A DNA stretch of 64,000 bases from Pseudoalteromonas espejiana DSM 9414 (lineage in GTDB: Bacteria; Pseudomonadota; Gammaproteobacteria; Enterobacterales; Alteromonadaceae), in NCBI RefSeq assembly GCF_002221525.1, contig NZ_CP011028.1:1747001-1811000 (forward strand), read 5' to 3'. This document shows, one piece after another, positions 1 to 8,382 of this stretch (positions within the stretch are counted from its first letter, which is position 1; each line of letters starts with the position of its first letter). Both the position numbers and the translations under genes were made by a program. The notes under the pieces are model-generated. The model was not told where the DNA came from and did no database searches. It saw only the letters and a program-made list of their open reading frames with translations.

Positions 1-348
1 ACACATCAGTGGAAAGTAGACTTATCTAAAACGCTACAAACATGGCGTGCAGGGTGTATTATTCGCGCCGATTATTTAGATAGCGTTGCACAAGGTGTTG
101 AGTTTATTGATACGCTTGAAAAAGAGTCTAATGCACTTCGTAAAGTTGCAGGCCAAGCAGTAATGAGCGGTTTAGCGTTCCCAGTACTTGCTTCTACGCA
201 AACGTATTTAGCAACGTTAACTACACCAAGTAATGGGCATTTAGTACAAGCCCAGCGTGATTACTTTGGTGAGCACGGTATAAAAACTCACTCTGGTGAA
301 ATATGCCATTTAACTGATTTAGTAGAGATTGATGCTAAAGTTCGTTAA
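1..348 (+). CDS. gnd: 6-phosphogluconate dehydrogenase, C-terminal part
   Basis: This is the last 115 residues of a gene cut by the left edge. The product oxidatively decarboxylates 6-phosphogluconate to ribulose 5-phosphate with NADP in the cytoplasmic pentose phosphate pathway. The recognisable C-terminal signatures are W-R-A-G-C-I-I-R-A early in the fragment and Q-A-Q-R-D-Y-F-G-E-H near the end, which is the typical 6PGDH tail that reaches into the partner subunit. The frame is open from base 1 to a TAA at 346-348. The NADP-binding domain lies outside the window, so the full length and any operon partner cannot be judged. It ends against a bidirectional terminator shared with convergent ansA. 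Confidence 0.93.
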   Translation, partial: THQWKVDLSKTLQTWRAGCIIRADYLDSVAQGVEFIDTLEKESNALRKVAGQAVMSGLAFPVLASTQTYLATLTTPSNGHLVQAQRDYFGEHGIKTHSGEICHLTDLVEIDAKVR

Positions 349-375
349 TTATTAAACGCAGTTTAGTTAAACAAA

Positions 376-400
376 AAAGGCACGCTAATAGCGTGCCTTT
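376..400. terminator. Bidirectional terminator between gnd and ansA
   Basis: A perfect 11-bp inverted repeat (AAAGGCACGCT / AGCGTGCCTTT) surrounds a 3-nt AAT loop. It is A-rich on the left and T-rich on the right, so it can stop transcription from both convergent genes. Confidence 0.85.
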
Positions 401-420
401 TGCTTTATAAAAGCAGGGGT

Positions 421-1431
421 TTAACGGCTCAATTCACCGCGCAGGTTGTCTTGCATTAAGTGGCGAATAGTCTCAATTTCAAGGTTTTGGCTAAACAAAT
501 AATGCAGCTTAGTTAAACAAGCTTCAAGGGTCATATCGTACCCACTAATAACGCCAATATTTAATAACGCATTACCCGTTGCATAACCCCCCATATTTAC
601 ATGACCTTTTAAGCATTGCGTTAAGTTAATAATAACCATACCGCGCTTACTTGCTTCACTTAATACTTCTAAAAAGTCTGGGTCTTGAGGTGCATTACCT
701 ACACCAAAGCTCAGTAGTACAAGCGCTTTTATATTATCGTTTACTAAACTTTTTACTACGTCTTTGCTTATACCTGGGTATAAGTAAAGTACGCCAATAG
801 GCTGAGGGGTAATGTTAGTTACCTGCAGTTCGTTTTCAACATATGGGCTTAGTTGACCCTTTATAAGTTGAATATTAATTCCTGATAATGCTAACGGCTC
901 AAGATTAGGTGAGGCAAACGCATTAAAGCCGTCTGCATGGGCTTTTGTGGCTCTGTTACCTCTAAATAACTGGTTATTAAAAAACAAACTCACTTCAGCT
1001 ATTGGGTAATTAGCAGCTAAAAACATGGCGTTTAATAAGTTTACTTGGCCGTCTGAGCGCAGTTGCGATAATGGAATTTGCGAACCGGTTACAATGATAG
1101 GCTTAGTTAAGTTCTCAAACATGAATGACAAAGCTGACGCCGTGTACGCCATGGTATCTGTACCGTGAAGTACTACAAAGCCATCGTAATCTTGGTATTT
1201 ACTTTTTATATCATCAGCAATAAGTTGCCAGTGCGCAGGTGACATATCGGAAGAGTCGATGAGAGGGCAGTACTCGTGAATGTCAAAAAGGGGCATTTCG
1301 TCACGGTTAAATTCTGCGTTATTTACCACAGTTTCAGTTAAAAAACCTTCTGCCGGAATATAACCACGGCTCGATTTTTTCATACCAATAGTACCGCCAG
1401 TGTATGCGATATAAATGCGTTTACGTTTCAT
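421..1431 (-). CDS. ansA: L-asparaginase I, cytoplasmic
   Basis: Hydrolyses L-asparagine to aspartate and ammonia. The 336-residue length and lack of a signal peptide fit the cytoplasmic type I enzyme rather than the periplasmic type II. The first catalytic Thr lies in Y-T-G-G-T-I-G-M (residues 10-17) and the second in H-G-T-D-T-M-A-Y-T-A-S, the two standard asparaginase signatures. It lies just downstream of sppA on the same strand, the same neighbour as in E. coli. The start codon is preceded not by a clear Shine-Dalgarno sequence but by the T-tract of a terminator hairpin (1436-1460), so expression after sppA may be limited or attenuated. Identity is secure; the regulatory reading is inference. 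Confidence 0.93.
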   Translation of the reverse strand: MKRKRIYIAYTGGTIGMKKSSRGYIPAEGFLTETVVNNAEFNRDEMPLFDIHEYCPLIDSSDMSPAHWQLIADDIKSKYQDYDGFVVLHGTDTMAYTASALSFMFENLTKPIIVTGSQIPLSQLRSDGQVNLLNAMFLAANYPIAEVSLFFNNQLFRGNRATKAHADGFNAFASPNLEPLALSGINIQLIKGQLSPYVENELQVTNITPQPIGVLYLYPGISKDVVKSLVNDNIKALVLLSFGVGNAPQDPDFLEVLSEASKRGMVIINLTQCLKGHVNMGGYATGNALLNIGVISGYDMTLEACLTKLHYLFSQNLEIETIRHLMQDNLRGELSR

Positions 1432-1435
1432 AAAA

Positions 1436-1460
1436 AAGCCCAGTAAAAAAAACTGGGCTT
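1436..1460 (-). terminator. Intrinsic terminator after sppA, abutting the ansA start
   Basis: Nine-bp stem AAGCCCAGT / ACTGGGCTT with a 7-nt loop. Read on the minus strand, the stem is followed by a run of T that continues into the ansA ATG (1429-1431). It should end most sppA transcripts and also occupies the ansA ribosome-binding region. Confidence 0.75.
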
Positions 1461-1513
1461 AGTATAACGTTTAGTAACTTTAAATAAAGCTACTTAGCTG
1501 ATTATGGATGCTT

Positions 1514-3379
1514 TTATTGAGCAACGTTACACACTAAACAGCGGGCGTATACACCTTGTGGATCGTTGTAATCTTTAAGGTTAGCTACTTCGTTGCTTAA
1601 TTGGTTAATAACGTTGTTAATATTAGCTTGCGTTGCTAACACAGACGCTTTTTGTGTGTTTAACCCCAGCAATGATTTAACCGACGCATTACCAAAAATG
1701 TCTTGGATCATTTTTTCTTGCGGGCTAAGGTCTTGCTTAATGGTTTTAACCTCATAGTGATTAAGCTTAGCAAGGGCTGCAGCGGCGTCTATTGCATCTT
1801 GCTTATCACCTAGTTTATCAATTAGGCCAAGGTCTTGTGCTTGAGAGGCAATCCATACGCGCCCTTGTGCAATTTTATCTACTTGCTCAGGGCTCATGTT
1901 ACGCGCATCGGCAACCACGCTTAAAAAGCGACCGTAGGCTTCTTCAACGCTCATTTGAATAACTTGTGCCATTTTTTCGTTAAGTGGGCGAGTAATTGAA
2001 AAACCAGCCATTTCTGTAGTGGCAACACCATCTGAGTAAACACCAATCTCTGATAATGTGTCTTCAAAGGTCATAAAGGTACCAAATACACCAATAGAGC
2101 CGGTAATTGTACTTGGCGCAGCCCAAATCTCATTAGCAGCAGAGGCAATCCAGTATCCGCCCGAGGCAGCAACCGAACTCATTGAGGCAATAACTGGTTT
2201 GCCAGCGGCTTTAAGGGCTAATACTTCAGCACGAATAACTTCAGAGGCAAACATGCTGCCGCCGCCTGAATCAATGCGCAGTACAACAGCTTTTACTTTG
2301 TCATCTAGGCGAGCTTTGCGAAGTAATGCAGCGGTAGAGTCTCCGCCAATTTCACCTGCTGGGCGTTCACCATCAACAATAGTACCTTTTGCAACAACAA
2401 CGGCGACTTTTTCGGTAATTGGATTGTCAAATTCAATTGGCGGTTTAACAAGGCTTAAGTATTCACGAAATGAAACTTGCTTAAATGTTTTGCCGTCTTC
2501 TTCTGCGCCAACTAAATCAATAAGTTGTTGGCGAATTTGTTGGCTAGTTTTAAGTGAGTCAACCCATTGGTGATCAAGCGCATATTTACCAGCGTCGCCA
2601 TTCGCGGCTTGCATTTTTGCAAGATAAGTATCCATTGTTTCATCAAAGTTACTTTCATCAAACGGACGAACGGCAGCAACATCTTGCTTGTATTCACTCC
2701 AAAGTGCACCTAACCATACGCGGTTAGCTTCTTTAGCTGCATCAGACATATCATTACGGATAAACGGCTCTACTGCCGATTTAAACGTACCAACACGAAA
2801 TATGTGCTGTGTTACTTTTAGTTTTTCAAGCGCTTCTTTAAAGTAAAGCGGGTACATACCATAGCCTTCAATGGCCACAGAACCGTAAGGATGCATAGCA
2901 ATCTCATCAGCATGTGATGCGATGTAATATTGTGCTTGTGTGTAGTAATAACCTGAAGCAATTACTTTTTTACCTGCCTGTTTAAATGCATCTAATGATT
3001 TAGTAATACGCTTTAGTTTATTTAAATGCGCTTTAGGCATTTCTTGCAAATCTAGCAAAATAACGCTGATGCGTTCATCGTTAGTTGCTTCATCAATTAC
3101 TTTTACAATGTCATCAAGTAAAATTTCACTGGGTGCTTCAGAGCTTGATGTTGCATCGTTTAGTGCGGCCTCGATAGGGTCAATATACGTTTTTTCTTCT
3201 ACAATTGGGCCGTTGAGGTTAAGCCTTAATACTGAGCCGTTTTCGACAATAATTTTATCGTCATCACTTGAAAGTGACATAAAAAAAACAACGACCAATA
3301 ATAAAAACAGAATGTTAAGTATTAAACGGCGTGAAAAGTTGATTCCAGCCCAAATACCTTTAAATACCTTTGCTATCAA
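1514..3379 (-). CDS. sppA: Signal peptide peptidase SppA, 67K type
   Basis: Inner-membrane serine protease that degrades signal peptides left after secretion. The 621-residue length matches the long double-domain form (E. coli 618). One membrane anchor spans about residues 19-36. The catalytic Lys is K200 in G-T-F-K-S-A-V-E-P-F and the nucleophile is S406 in V-A-A-S-G-G-Y-W, preceded by D-S-G-G-G-S. This Ser/Lys dyad split across two repeats is characteristic of the family. The start is a TTG with a strong AAGGAG six bases upstream; no ATG fits better. It lies upstream of ansA and is divergent from fadH. Ordinary and intact. Confidence 0.95.
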   Translation of the reverse strand: MIAKVFKGIWAGINFSRRLILNILFLLLVVVFFMSLSSDDDKIIVENGSVLRLNLNGPIVEEKTYIDPIEAALNDATSSSEAPSEILLDDIVKVIDEATNDERISVILLDLQEMPKAHLNKLKRITKSLDAFKQAGKKVIASGYYYTQAQYYIASHADEIAMHPYGSVAIEGYGMYPLYFKEALEKLKVTQHIFRVGTFKSAVEPFIRNDMSDAAKEANRVWLGALWSEYKQDVAAVRPFDESNFDETMDTYLAKMQAANGDAGKYALDHQWVDSLKTSQQIRQQLIDLVGAEEDGKTFKQVSFREYLSLVKPPIEFDNPITEKVAVVVAKGTIVDGERPAGEIGGDSTAALLRKARLDDKVKAVVLRIDSGGGSMFASEVIRAEVLALKAAGKPVIASMSSVAASGGYWIASAANEIWAAPSTITGSIGVFGTFMTFEDTLSEIGVYSDGVATTEMAGFSITRPLNEKMAQVIQMSVEEAYGRFLSVVADARNMSPEQVDKIAQGRVWIASQAQDLGLIDKLGDKQDAIDAAAALAKLNHYEVKTIKQDLSPQEKMIQDIFGNASVKSLLGLNTQKASVLATQANINNVINQLSNEVANLKDYNDPQGVYARCLVCNVAQ

Positions 3380-3539
3380 AATAGCTCCTTAATATGGTAC
3401 AGCTAATACATTAGTTCCATCTTAGCTTAGAATAAAAATTAATTTAACTGCTAAATCGTAACTAAGTGTTTATGAGCTGATATAAATACACGTTTTTACT
3501 ACAAATTTTAATTAAATGCAGGCACATATTGCTTATTAC

Positions 3540-3567
3540 TTGCCATTAAAGCAGAATTAGCTAATGT
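3540..3567 (+). promoter_or_regulatory. Candidate fadH promoter
   Basis: A TTGCCA -35-like hexamer (3540-3545) is followed after 16 bases by TAATGT (3562-3567). The FadR-like site begins two bases later, a normal position for a repressor operator. This is by-eye matching only. Confidence 0.35.
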
Positions 3568-3568
3568 A

Positions 3569-3585
3569 TACAGGTTAGACCAGTT
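3569..3585. promoter_or_regulatory. FadR-like operator upstream of fadH
   Basis: Read on the minus strand this 17-mer is AACTGGTCTAACCTGTA. It matches 14 of 17 positions of the E. coli-type FadR palindrome AACTGGTCTGACCAGTT, including the whole left half. It ends 13 bases before the fadH ATG. Repression of a beta-oxidation gene by FadR is the known role of this motif; its use here is inferred from position and match. Confidence 0.6.
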
Positions 3586-3598
3586 AACGGGGCACAGG

Positions 3599-5560
3599 AT
3601 GTTAGAACAACAACTACAATTAAAACACACACAATTACGTAACCGCTTAGTTATGGGCTCAATGCACACCGGCCTTGAAGAAGGCTGGCATAACCGCAAG
3701 CGTTTACGTGCCTTTTATGAAGCGCGTGCCAAAGGCGGCACAGCGATGATCATAACTGGGGGGTACAGCCCAAATTTACGCGGTAAGTTAACACCTATTT
3801 CATCTTCATTTAATAGCTACTACGATGTATTTAAACATCGTGCTTACACAGATGCGGTGCATAAACACGGTGGAAAAATTTGTTTGCAATTATTGCATGC
3901 CGGACGTTATGCGTATCACCCATTTAACCAAGCCCCCAGTGCTATACAAGCACCCATCAATCCATATAAACCTAAGCAAATGTCGCTCAGCTCAATTAAA
4001 AAAACCATTAAAGACTTTGCGCACTCTGCCTATATGGCTGAAAAAGCAGGTTACGACGGTGTTGAGGTAATGGGCTCAGAAGGTTACTTAATTAACGAAT
4101 TTATGGCGCCGCATACAAACAAACGCACTGATGAATTTGGTGGCAGCCTAGAAAACCGCATGCGTTTAGCACTGGAAATAGTAAAAGCGGTTAGAGCAAA
4201 AGTTTCAGATAAATTTTTAATCATATTTAGATTGTCTGTAATGGATCTTATCCCTAATGGTTCAACGCCAGATGAAGTGGTTATTCAAGCCACTGAGCTT
4301 GAAAAAGCAGGCGTTGATATTTTTAACACGGGTATTGGCTGGCATGAAGCGCGTGTGCCAACCATTGCGAGTATGGTGCCACCTGGTGCGTTTAAAGAAG
4401 CATCAAAACGATTAAAGTCTGTTGTAAATGTACCGGTAATTGCGGTTAATCGTATTAATACACCAGATATAGCCAACGAAATACTCAACGCCGATGAGGC
4501 TGATTTAATTTCAATGGCGCGGCCACTGCTTGCTGACCCAGAGTTTTTTAATAAATACGCTAACCAGCAATCTAAGCAAATTAATATTTGTATTGGCTGT
4601 AACCAAGGCTGTTTAGATCATGTATTTAAAAATAAACGCGCCACGTGTTTAGTAAACCCGCAAGCGGCGTTTGAACTTGATTACCCGTTAGATAAAGTAA
4701 CTAAGGCTAAAAATGTATTGGTGGTAGGTGCAGGCCCTGCAGGTTTATCAGCTAGCTGTTATTTGGCTGAAAAGGGACACAATGTGACCTTAATTGATCA
4801 TAAAACGCAAATGGGTGGCCAGTTTAATTTAGCAATGCAAATCCCAGGCAAAGAAGACTTTAACCACACGTTAGCTTATTTTACCAATGAGCTTGAACGA
4901 TTACAGGTTAATGTTGAGTTAGGTAAAGCCTATGACGATTCAATGTTAAATAAGTACGACGATATAGTATTTGCAACAGGTGTACGACCACGTGAAGCGT
5001 CAATTACATGTAGCGACGGTAAGCGAGTTTTTGCTTACGATGAAGTGATACGTGGAGAGGTAGAACTTGGTAGCTCAATTGCTATTTTAGGCGCTGGCGG
5101 TATTGGCTTTGATATGGTGGCTTTTTTAAGTGAGCATAAAGCGCAAAGTATTAGCGATTTTAAGTCGCAGTGGGGCATAGAATGTGAGCCTAAGCCGCAT
5201 AAAGATGAGCGACAACTGTATATGCTAAAACGAAGTGCAGGGCGCTTTGGTAGCGAACTTGGTAAAACGACTGGTTGGATACATCGTCAAGTTGCCAAAC
5301 AACATGGTGTAAAACAAATAGCTGAATGCCAATATCAAAGTTTTGACAAAAACGGCTTAACCATTAGCGTTGCAGGACAAACACAAGTATTGCCTGTTGA
5401 TACAGTTATAGCCTGTATCGGGCAAGTTTCTAATAACGAGTTACTCGCGCAACACAGCGAAAATGCAAATGTTCATGTAATTGGTGGCGCTAAACTTGCT
5501 GCGGCTATTGATGCAAAGCGCGCAATTTTTGAAGCGTTGCAAGTGGCAAGGCATATTTAA
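3599..5560 (+). CDS. fadH: 2,4-dienoyl-CoA reductase (NADPH), FadH
   Basis: Reduces 2,4-dienoyl-CoA so that unsaturated fatty acids with even-position double bonds can enter beta-oxidation. The 653 residues show an N-terminal FMN TIM barrel (old yellow enzyme type, about 1-340), a 4Fe-4S site at C331, C334, C338 and C350, and a C-terminal FAD/NADPH part beginning at G-A-G-P-A-G-L. Y163 in E-G-Y-L-I-N-E-F and H249 in G-W-H-E-A-R correspond to the E. coli catalytic Tyr166 and His252. A FadR-like operator sits just upstream, supporting a fatty-acid role. The ATG at 3599 gives the family-length N terminus. It is monocistronic and divergent from sppA. Confidence 0.94.
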   Translation: MLEQQLQLKHTQLRNRLVMGSMHTGLEEGWHNRKRLRAFYEARAKGGTAMIITGGYSPNLRGKLTPISSSFNSYYDVFKHRAYTDAVHKHGGKICLQLLHAGRYAYHPFNQAPSAIQAPINPYKPKQMSLSSIKKTIKDFAHSAYMAEKAGYDGVEVMGSEGYLINEFMAPHTNKRTDEFGGSLENRMRLALEIVKAVRAKVSDKFLIIFRLSVMDLIPNGSTPDEVVIQATELEKAGVDIFNTGIGWHEARVPTIASMVPPGAFKEASKRLKSVVNVPVIAVNRINTPDIANEILNADEADLISMARPLLADPEFFNKYANQQSKQINICIGCNQGCLDHVFKNKRATCLVNPQAAFELDYPLDKVTKAKNVLVVGAGPAGLSASCYLAEKGHNVTLIDHKTQMGGQFNLAMQIPGKEDFNHTLAYFTNELERLQVNVELGKAYDDSMLNKYDDIVFATGVRPREASITCSDGKRVFAYDEVIRGEVELGSSIAILGAGGIGFDMVAFLSEHKAQSISDFKSQWGIECEPKPHKDERQLYMLKRSAGRFGSELGKTTGWIHRQVAKQHGVKQIAECQYQSFDKNGLTISVAGQTQVLPVDTVIACIGQVSNNELLAQHSENANVHVIGGAKLAAAIDAKRAIFEALQVARHI

Positions 5561-5652
5561 TTTTGTTAACAGGATGAAATAAATTTACACGGTGCGCGGT
5601 CTTATGTGTTTATAGTCTATAACTTAATAAACACTGAACCCATAGGACGCGC

Positions 5653-6354
5653 ATGAATAATTTAATTACGCTTTATGACAACATTATAGGTAAACTATCT
5701 TTTTCAGATGGATTACCAGCTTTGCTTTTTCGCTTAATTTTAGCGCCTGTTATGATTATTGCAGGCTATAACAAACTCGCTATAAGCAGCGATACAGATG
5801 GCTTTTTTAATCAGTTTTTAGCATCCCCAGATGTGGTGCAATGGTTTGGTAATAGTGAATGGGGGTTAGGGTTACCGTTTCCAGATTTATTGGCCTTTTT
5901 AGCGGGATGGAGTGAGTTTTTAGGCGGCTGGTTTTTATTAATTGGTTTATTTACACGTTTAGTCAGTATTCCGCTTATGTTTACAATGGTAGTAGCCGCT
6001 ACAACGGTACATTGGCATAACGGTTGGTTCGCTATAGCGCCAACTAACCCAGAAACAAGTGCAGCACAAGTACTTGATTGGTTATCAGTCCCTGGTGCCA
6101 AAGAAAGCCTCGAAAATTCATTAGAAGTACAAGAGCGCATAGGTAAAATTCGCGGCTTAGTTGAAGAACATGGTTTTCCTGATTATCTATACGCTAAAGG
6201 TAAACCATCAATATTGAATAATGGTATCGAATTTTCTGCTATATATTTTGCTATGCTATTGAGTTTGTTTTTTATAGGTGGCGGACGTTTTGTAAGCCTA
6301 GATTATTGGTTAAAGCGCGGTGCTTTAAAAAGTCATGCTTTAAAAGCACCGTGA
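5653..6354 (+). CDS. DoxX family membrane protein
   Basis: A 233-residue inner-membrane protein. The N-terminal segment F-R-L-I-L-A-P-V-M-I-I-A-G-Y-N-K and the later G-W-S-E-F-L-G-G-W-F-L-L-I-G-L-F-T-R are typical of DoxX/DoxD-like proteins, with about four membrane helices. A hydrophilic region (about 130-190) separates the third helix from the last. Family members have been linked to thiosulfate or quinone redox and to oxidative-stress complexes, but the substrate here cannot be told. The start has AGGA six bases upstream. It has its own terminator and follows fadH at 92 bases, with no sign of a shared operon. Confidence 0.8.
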   Translation: MNNLITLYDNIIGKLSFSDGLPALLFRLILAPVMIIAGYNKLAISSDTDGFFNQFLASPDVVQWFGNSEWGLGLPFPDLLAFLAGWSEFLGGWFLLIGLFTRLVSIPLMFTMVVAATTVHWHNGWFAIAPTNPETSAAQVLDWLSVPGAKESLENSLEVQERIGKIRGLVEEHGFPDYLYAKGKPSILNNGIEFSAIYFAMLLSLFFIGGGRFVSLDYWLKRGALKSHALKAP

Positions 6355-6386
6355 CTCAAAACCCACATATTTAATATTTTTAAAGT

Positions 6387-6411
6387 AGGCGCATAATTAA
6401 CTTATGCGCCT
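6387..6411 (+). terminator. Terminator after the DoxX gene
   Basis: Ten-bp perfect stem AGGCGCATAA / TTATGCGCCT with a 5-nt loop, followed by a T-rich TTTATTGTTT. Confidence 0.7.
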
Positions 6412-6535
6412 TTATTGTTTGGGCGCGCTAAACCCTGCTATATAAACCATTAAAGGTGAATACCCTTAGTACGTTAGTGTTTATTTTTTTAACTTTTAAA
6501 TGTTACTCTAACGTTTTGAATTTTGAGAGTGCATT

Positions 6536-7084
6536 ATGGATGCTATTGAGCTTTTATTAACCCGTCAATCCGACTCTAAATTAACAACACCTGGGCCTAA
6601 TTTAGAGCAACTCGATATTATTAAACAAGCCGCATTGCGTGTGCCTGATCATGGTTGCATTGCACCATGGCAATTTATAGTTGTTGAAGCTGAAGCCCGC
6701 GAAACGCTCGGCGATATTTATTATCAAAGCGCAATAGCCGAACAACAAGAAGAAAAAGTAATTAATCGAGCAAAAGAGCTACCGCTTCGTGCGCCAATGA
6801 TTATTATTGCCATTGCAAAATACCAAGCGCATCCAAAAGTGCCACGCATTGAGCAAGTTCAAAGTGCTGGCTGTAGTGTATTGGCAATGCAACAAGCTGC
6901 GTTTGCACAAGGTTTGGGCGGGGTATGGCGCACAGGCTACTTTGCACAAAGCCCAGCAGTGAAAAACGCATTAAGCTTAAACGAGCAGGATGAAATAGTA
7001 GGGTACTTGTATTTAGGTACTCCGGTAGTTGATTGCAAAAAATCAGCTAAACACAAGGCAGAGCATTACTTTAGTAATTTATAA
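6536..7084 (+). CDS. Nitroreductase family protein, YdjA-like
   Basis: A 182-residue FMN-dependent oxidoreductase. It opens with M-D-A-I-E-L-L-L-T-R-Q-S and carries R-V-P-D-H-G-C-I-A-P-W-Q-F, the FMN-binding segment of the small YdjA/TdsD subgroup. G-L-G-G-V-W-R-T-G in the second half is also typical of that subgroup. The length matches E. coli YdjA (183). Natural substrates of these proteins are poorly known, so nitroaromatic reduction is not asserted. The start has GAGAG eight bases upstream. It stands alone. Confidence 0.85.
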   Translation: MDAIELLLTRQSDSKLTTPGPNLEQLDIIKQAALRVPDHGCIAPWQFIVVEAEARETLGDIYYQSAIAEQQEEKVINRAKELPLRAPMIIIAIAKYQAHPKVPRIEQVQSAGCSVLAMQQAAFAQGLGGVWRTGYFAQSPAVKNALSLNEQDEIVGYLYLGTPVVDCKKSAKHKAEHYFSNL

Positions 7085-7286
7085 AATAGTTGAACCTTTG
7101 CACTTTTACACAGTCATATAGCATTAAGGTTGCTGCTGTTAGGCTTGCCCTTTTTTGATTTGGCTGTGAGAAGTGCATGGAAGCAAAATATGTTAATTTT
7201 TCTTCTTCAGTTTGTTTTTTAATCGGTTGTTTTTTGATAATGTATGGAAAGTCTTAATAAAAATAACGATAAAGAAGACGAAAACG

Positions 7287-7664
7287 ATGGGAAATTTATT
7301 TTTACAAGAGAAAGAAAATTGGCTTGCATGGTCAATTTGGGGAATAGTGGGTGCCTTTGTTACTTTATATGTAGCTATGAGCACTAACACCGCACATTTT
7401 ATTGCAGGCTCCGCTATGGGAATGCTTGTATTACTTACCTGGTGGATGCAGCAGTCTAAACGGTTTGATTTTGGTAGGGCATTTAAGGTGTGCTTTTATG
7501 TATTGCTATTAAGTGTATTGCCTGCTTTTTTGTTTGTTGTAGTACCAAGTGATGATTTAAACCGATTTGATTTAATATTTCAAAGCGTTACCTTTTTAGC
7601 ATTGAGTTTATTGCTATGCTTGATTTGTTCGTGGATTGCTCGCAGGCCGAAACAGTACTATTAA
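7287..7664 (+). CDS. Small membrane protein, function unknown
   Basis: A 125-residue protein I cannot assign to a family. It shows four hydrophobic stretches, at about residues 14-30, 35-52, 65-85 and 95-115, with charged residues between them, so it is probably a four-helix inner-membrane protein. The ATG at 7287 is preferred because an AAAGAAG purine run precedes it. A TTG at 7212 in the same frame would add 25 residues but has no ribosome-binding site. It lies between a nitroreductase and a tRNA with no operon partner. Confidence 0.6.
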   Translation: MGNLFLQEKENWLAWSIWGIVGAFVTLYVAMSTNTAHFIAGSAMGMLVLLTWWMQQSKRFDFGRAFKVCFYVLLLSVLPAFLFVVVPSDDLNRFDLIFQSVTFLALSLLLCLICSWIARRPKQYY

Positions 7665-7686
7665 CTAAAGTATAATTTTAAGCCTT

Positions 7687-7714
7687 AGTGCTTTATTTTT
7701 AAGCCAAAAGCACT
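7687..7714 (+). terminator. Possible weak terminator
   Basis: Eight-bp stem AGTGCTTT / AAAGCACT with a 12-nt loop, 23 bases after the stop of the small membrane protein. The downstream sequence is T-rich but not a clean T-run. Confidence 0.35.
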
Positions 7715-7742
7715 TATTTAACTATTTATTTATATTTAGGTC

Positions 7743-7771
7743 TTTACAACTTAGTTAAATACCCCTATTAT
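7743..7771 (+). promoter_or_regulatory. tRNA-Ser promoter
   Basis: TTTACA (7743-7748) and TATTAT (7766-7771) are separated by exactly 17 bases. A GC-rich stretch (TCGCGCC) follows before the tRNA, as in stable-RNA promoters under stringent control. Confidence 0.6.
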
Positions 7772-7782
7772 TCGCGCCACAC

Positions 7783-7873
7783 GGAGAGATGGCAGAGTGG
7801 TCGAATGCACCGGTCTTGAAAACCGGCATAGGTTTGTAGCCTATCTAGGGTTCAAATCCCTATCTCTCCACCA
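7783..7873 (+). tRNA. tRNA-Ser (anticodon UGA)
   Basis: Complete class II tRNA including the encoded CCA. The acceptor stem GGAGAGA pairs with TCTCTCC. The anticodon arm is CCGGT-CTTGAAA-ACCGG with anticodon TGA. There is a long variable arm (ATAGG / CCTAT), the hallmark of serine tRNAs, and a T arm TAGGG-TTCAAAT-CCCTA. It reads UCA and other UCN codons. The discriminator base is A, where E. coli serine tRNAs have G. Confidence 0.95.
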
Positions 7874-7880
7874 TTATTTA

Positions 7881-7907
7881 AAAAAACCGCCTTATGGGCG
7901 GTTTTTT
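7881..7907 (+). terminator. Terminator after tRNA-Ser
   Basis: Eleven-bp stem AAAAAACCGCC / GGCGGTTTTTT with a 5-nt loop, 8 bases after the tRNA CCA. Confidence 0.85.
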
Positions 7908-7926
7908 GCTTTGTGGAGTTTGATAA

Positions 7927-8313
7927 ATGACAAAAGAAAAAAATTTAACTACATCGCAGTTATTACTTAAGCATGTTTTATTATGGACAGTGTTTGGTTA
8001 CTGCTACCAAAGCGCAATTAGCTTATTAATAAAAATGGCAGCCGATGCACAGCCTGATGCAGTTTTAATTACTGCTTTTATATATGGTATTGGCTTTAAT
8101 ATTTTAACAGCCCACCTTATTACTAAATACGATACGCATTGGCCAATTATTGGCTCCGCTTTTATTGGCTTTGTGGGCTTGGTTGCAGTGCCATTTATCC
8201 TCTTTGGTAGTGCTGGTTTAATCGCTTCACCACTGCTTGTTGGATTTTTATTCAGTTTACCCCTTTGTAGTTACGTTGTTGGTAAAATTAAGCTAAAACA
8301 CAGTAAAAACTAG
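7927..8313 (+). CDS. Small integral membrane protein, unknown
   Basis: A 128-residue hydrophobic protein with about four membrane helices (near residues 14-35, 45-65, 72-92 and 97-117) and a basic C-terminal tail K-I-K-L-K-H-S-K-N. Positive charge at the tail suggests a cytoplasmic C terminus. I do not recognise the family. The ATG is preceded by GGAG at good spacing. It follows the tRNA terminator and is 69 bases ahead of fklB, which probably has its own promoter. Confidence 0.65.
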   Translation: MTKEKNLTTSQLLLKHVLLWTVFGYCYQSAISLLIKMAADAQPDAVLITAFIYGIGFNILTAHLITKYDTHWPIIGSAFIGFVGLVAVPFILFGSAGLIASPLLVGFLFSLPLCSYVVGKIKLKHSKN

Positions 8314-8382
8314 CCCCAAACCGGTTTTATTTTATGTTAGCATGTACGCGTCTTTTAACTAACAAAACGTGAAAAACACATT

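Noticed and set aside
7193..7390. Minus-strand reading frame rich in Lys and Phe
   Set aside because: It overlaps the better-supported membrane protein gene at 7287-7664 and has low-complexity ends with no start signal.
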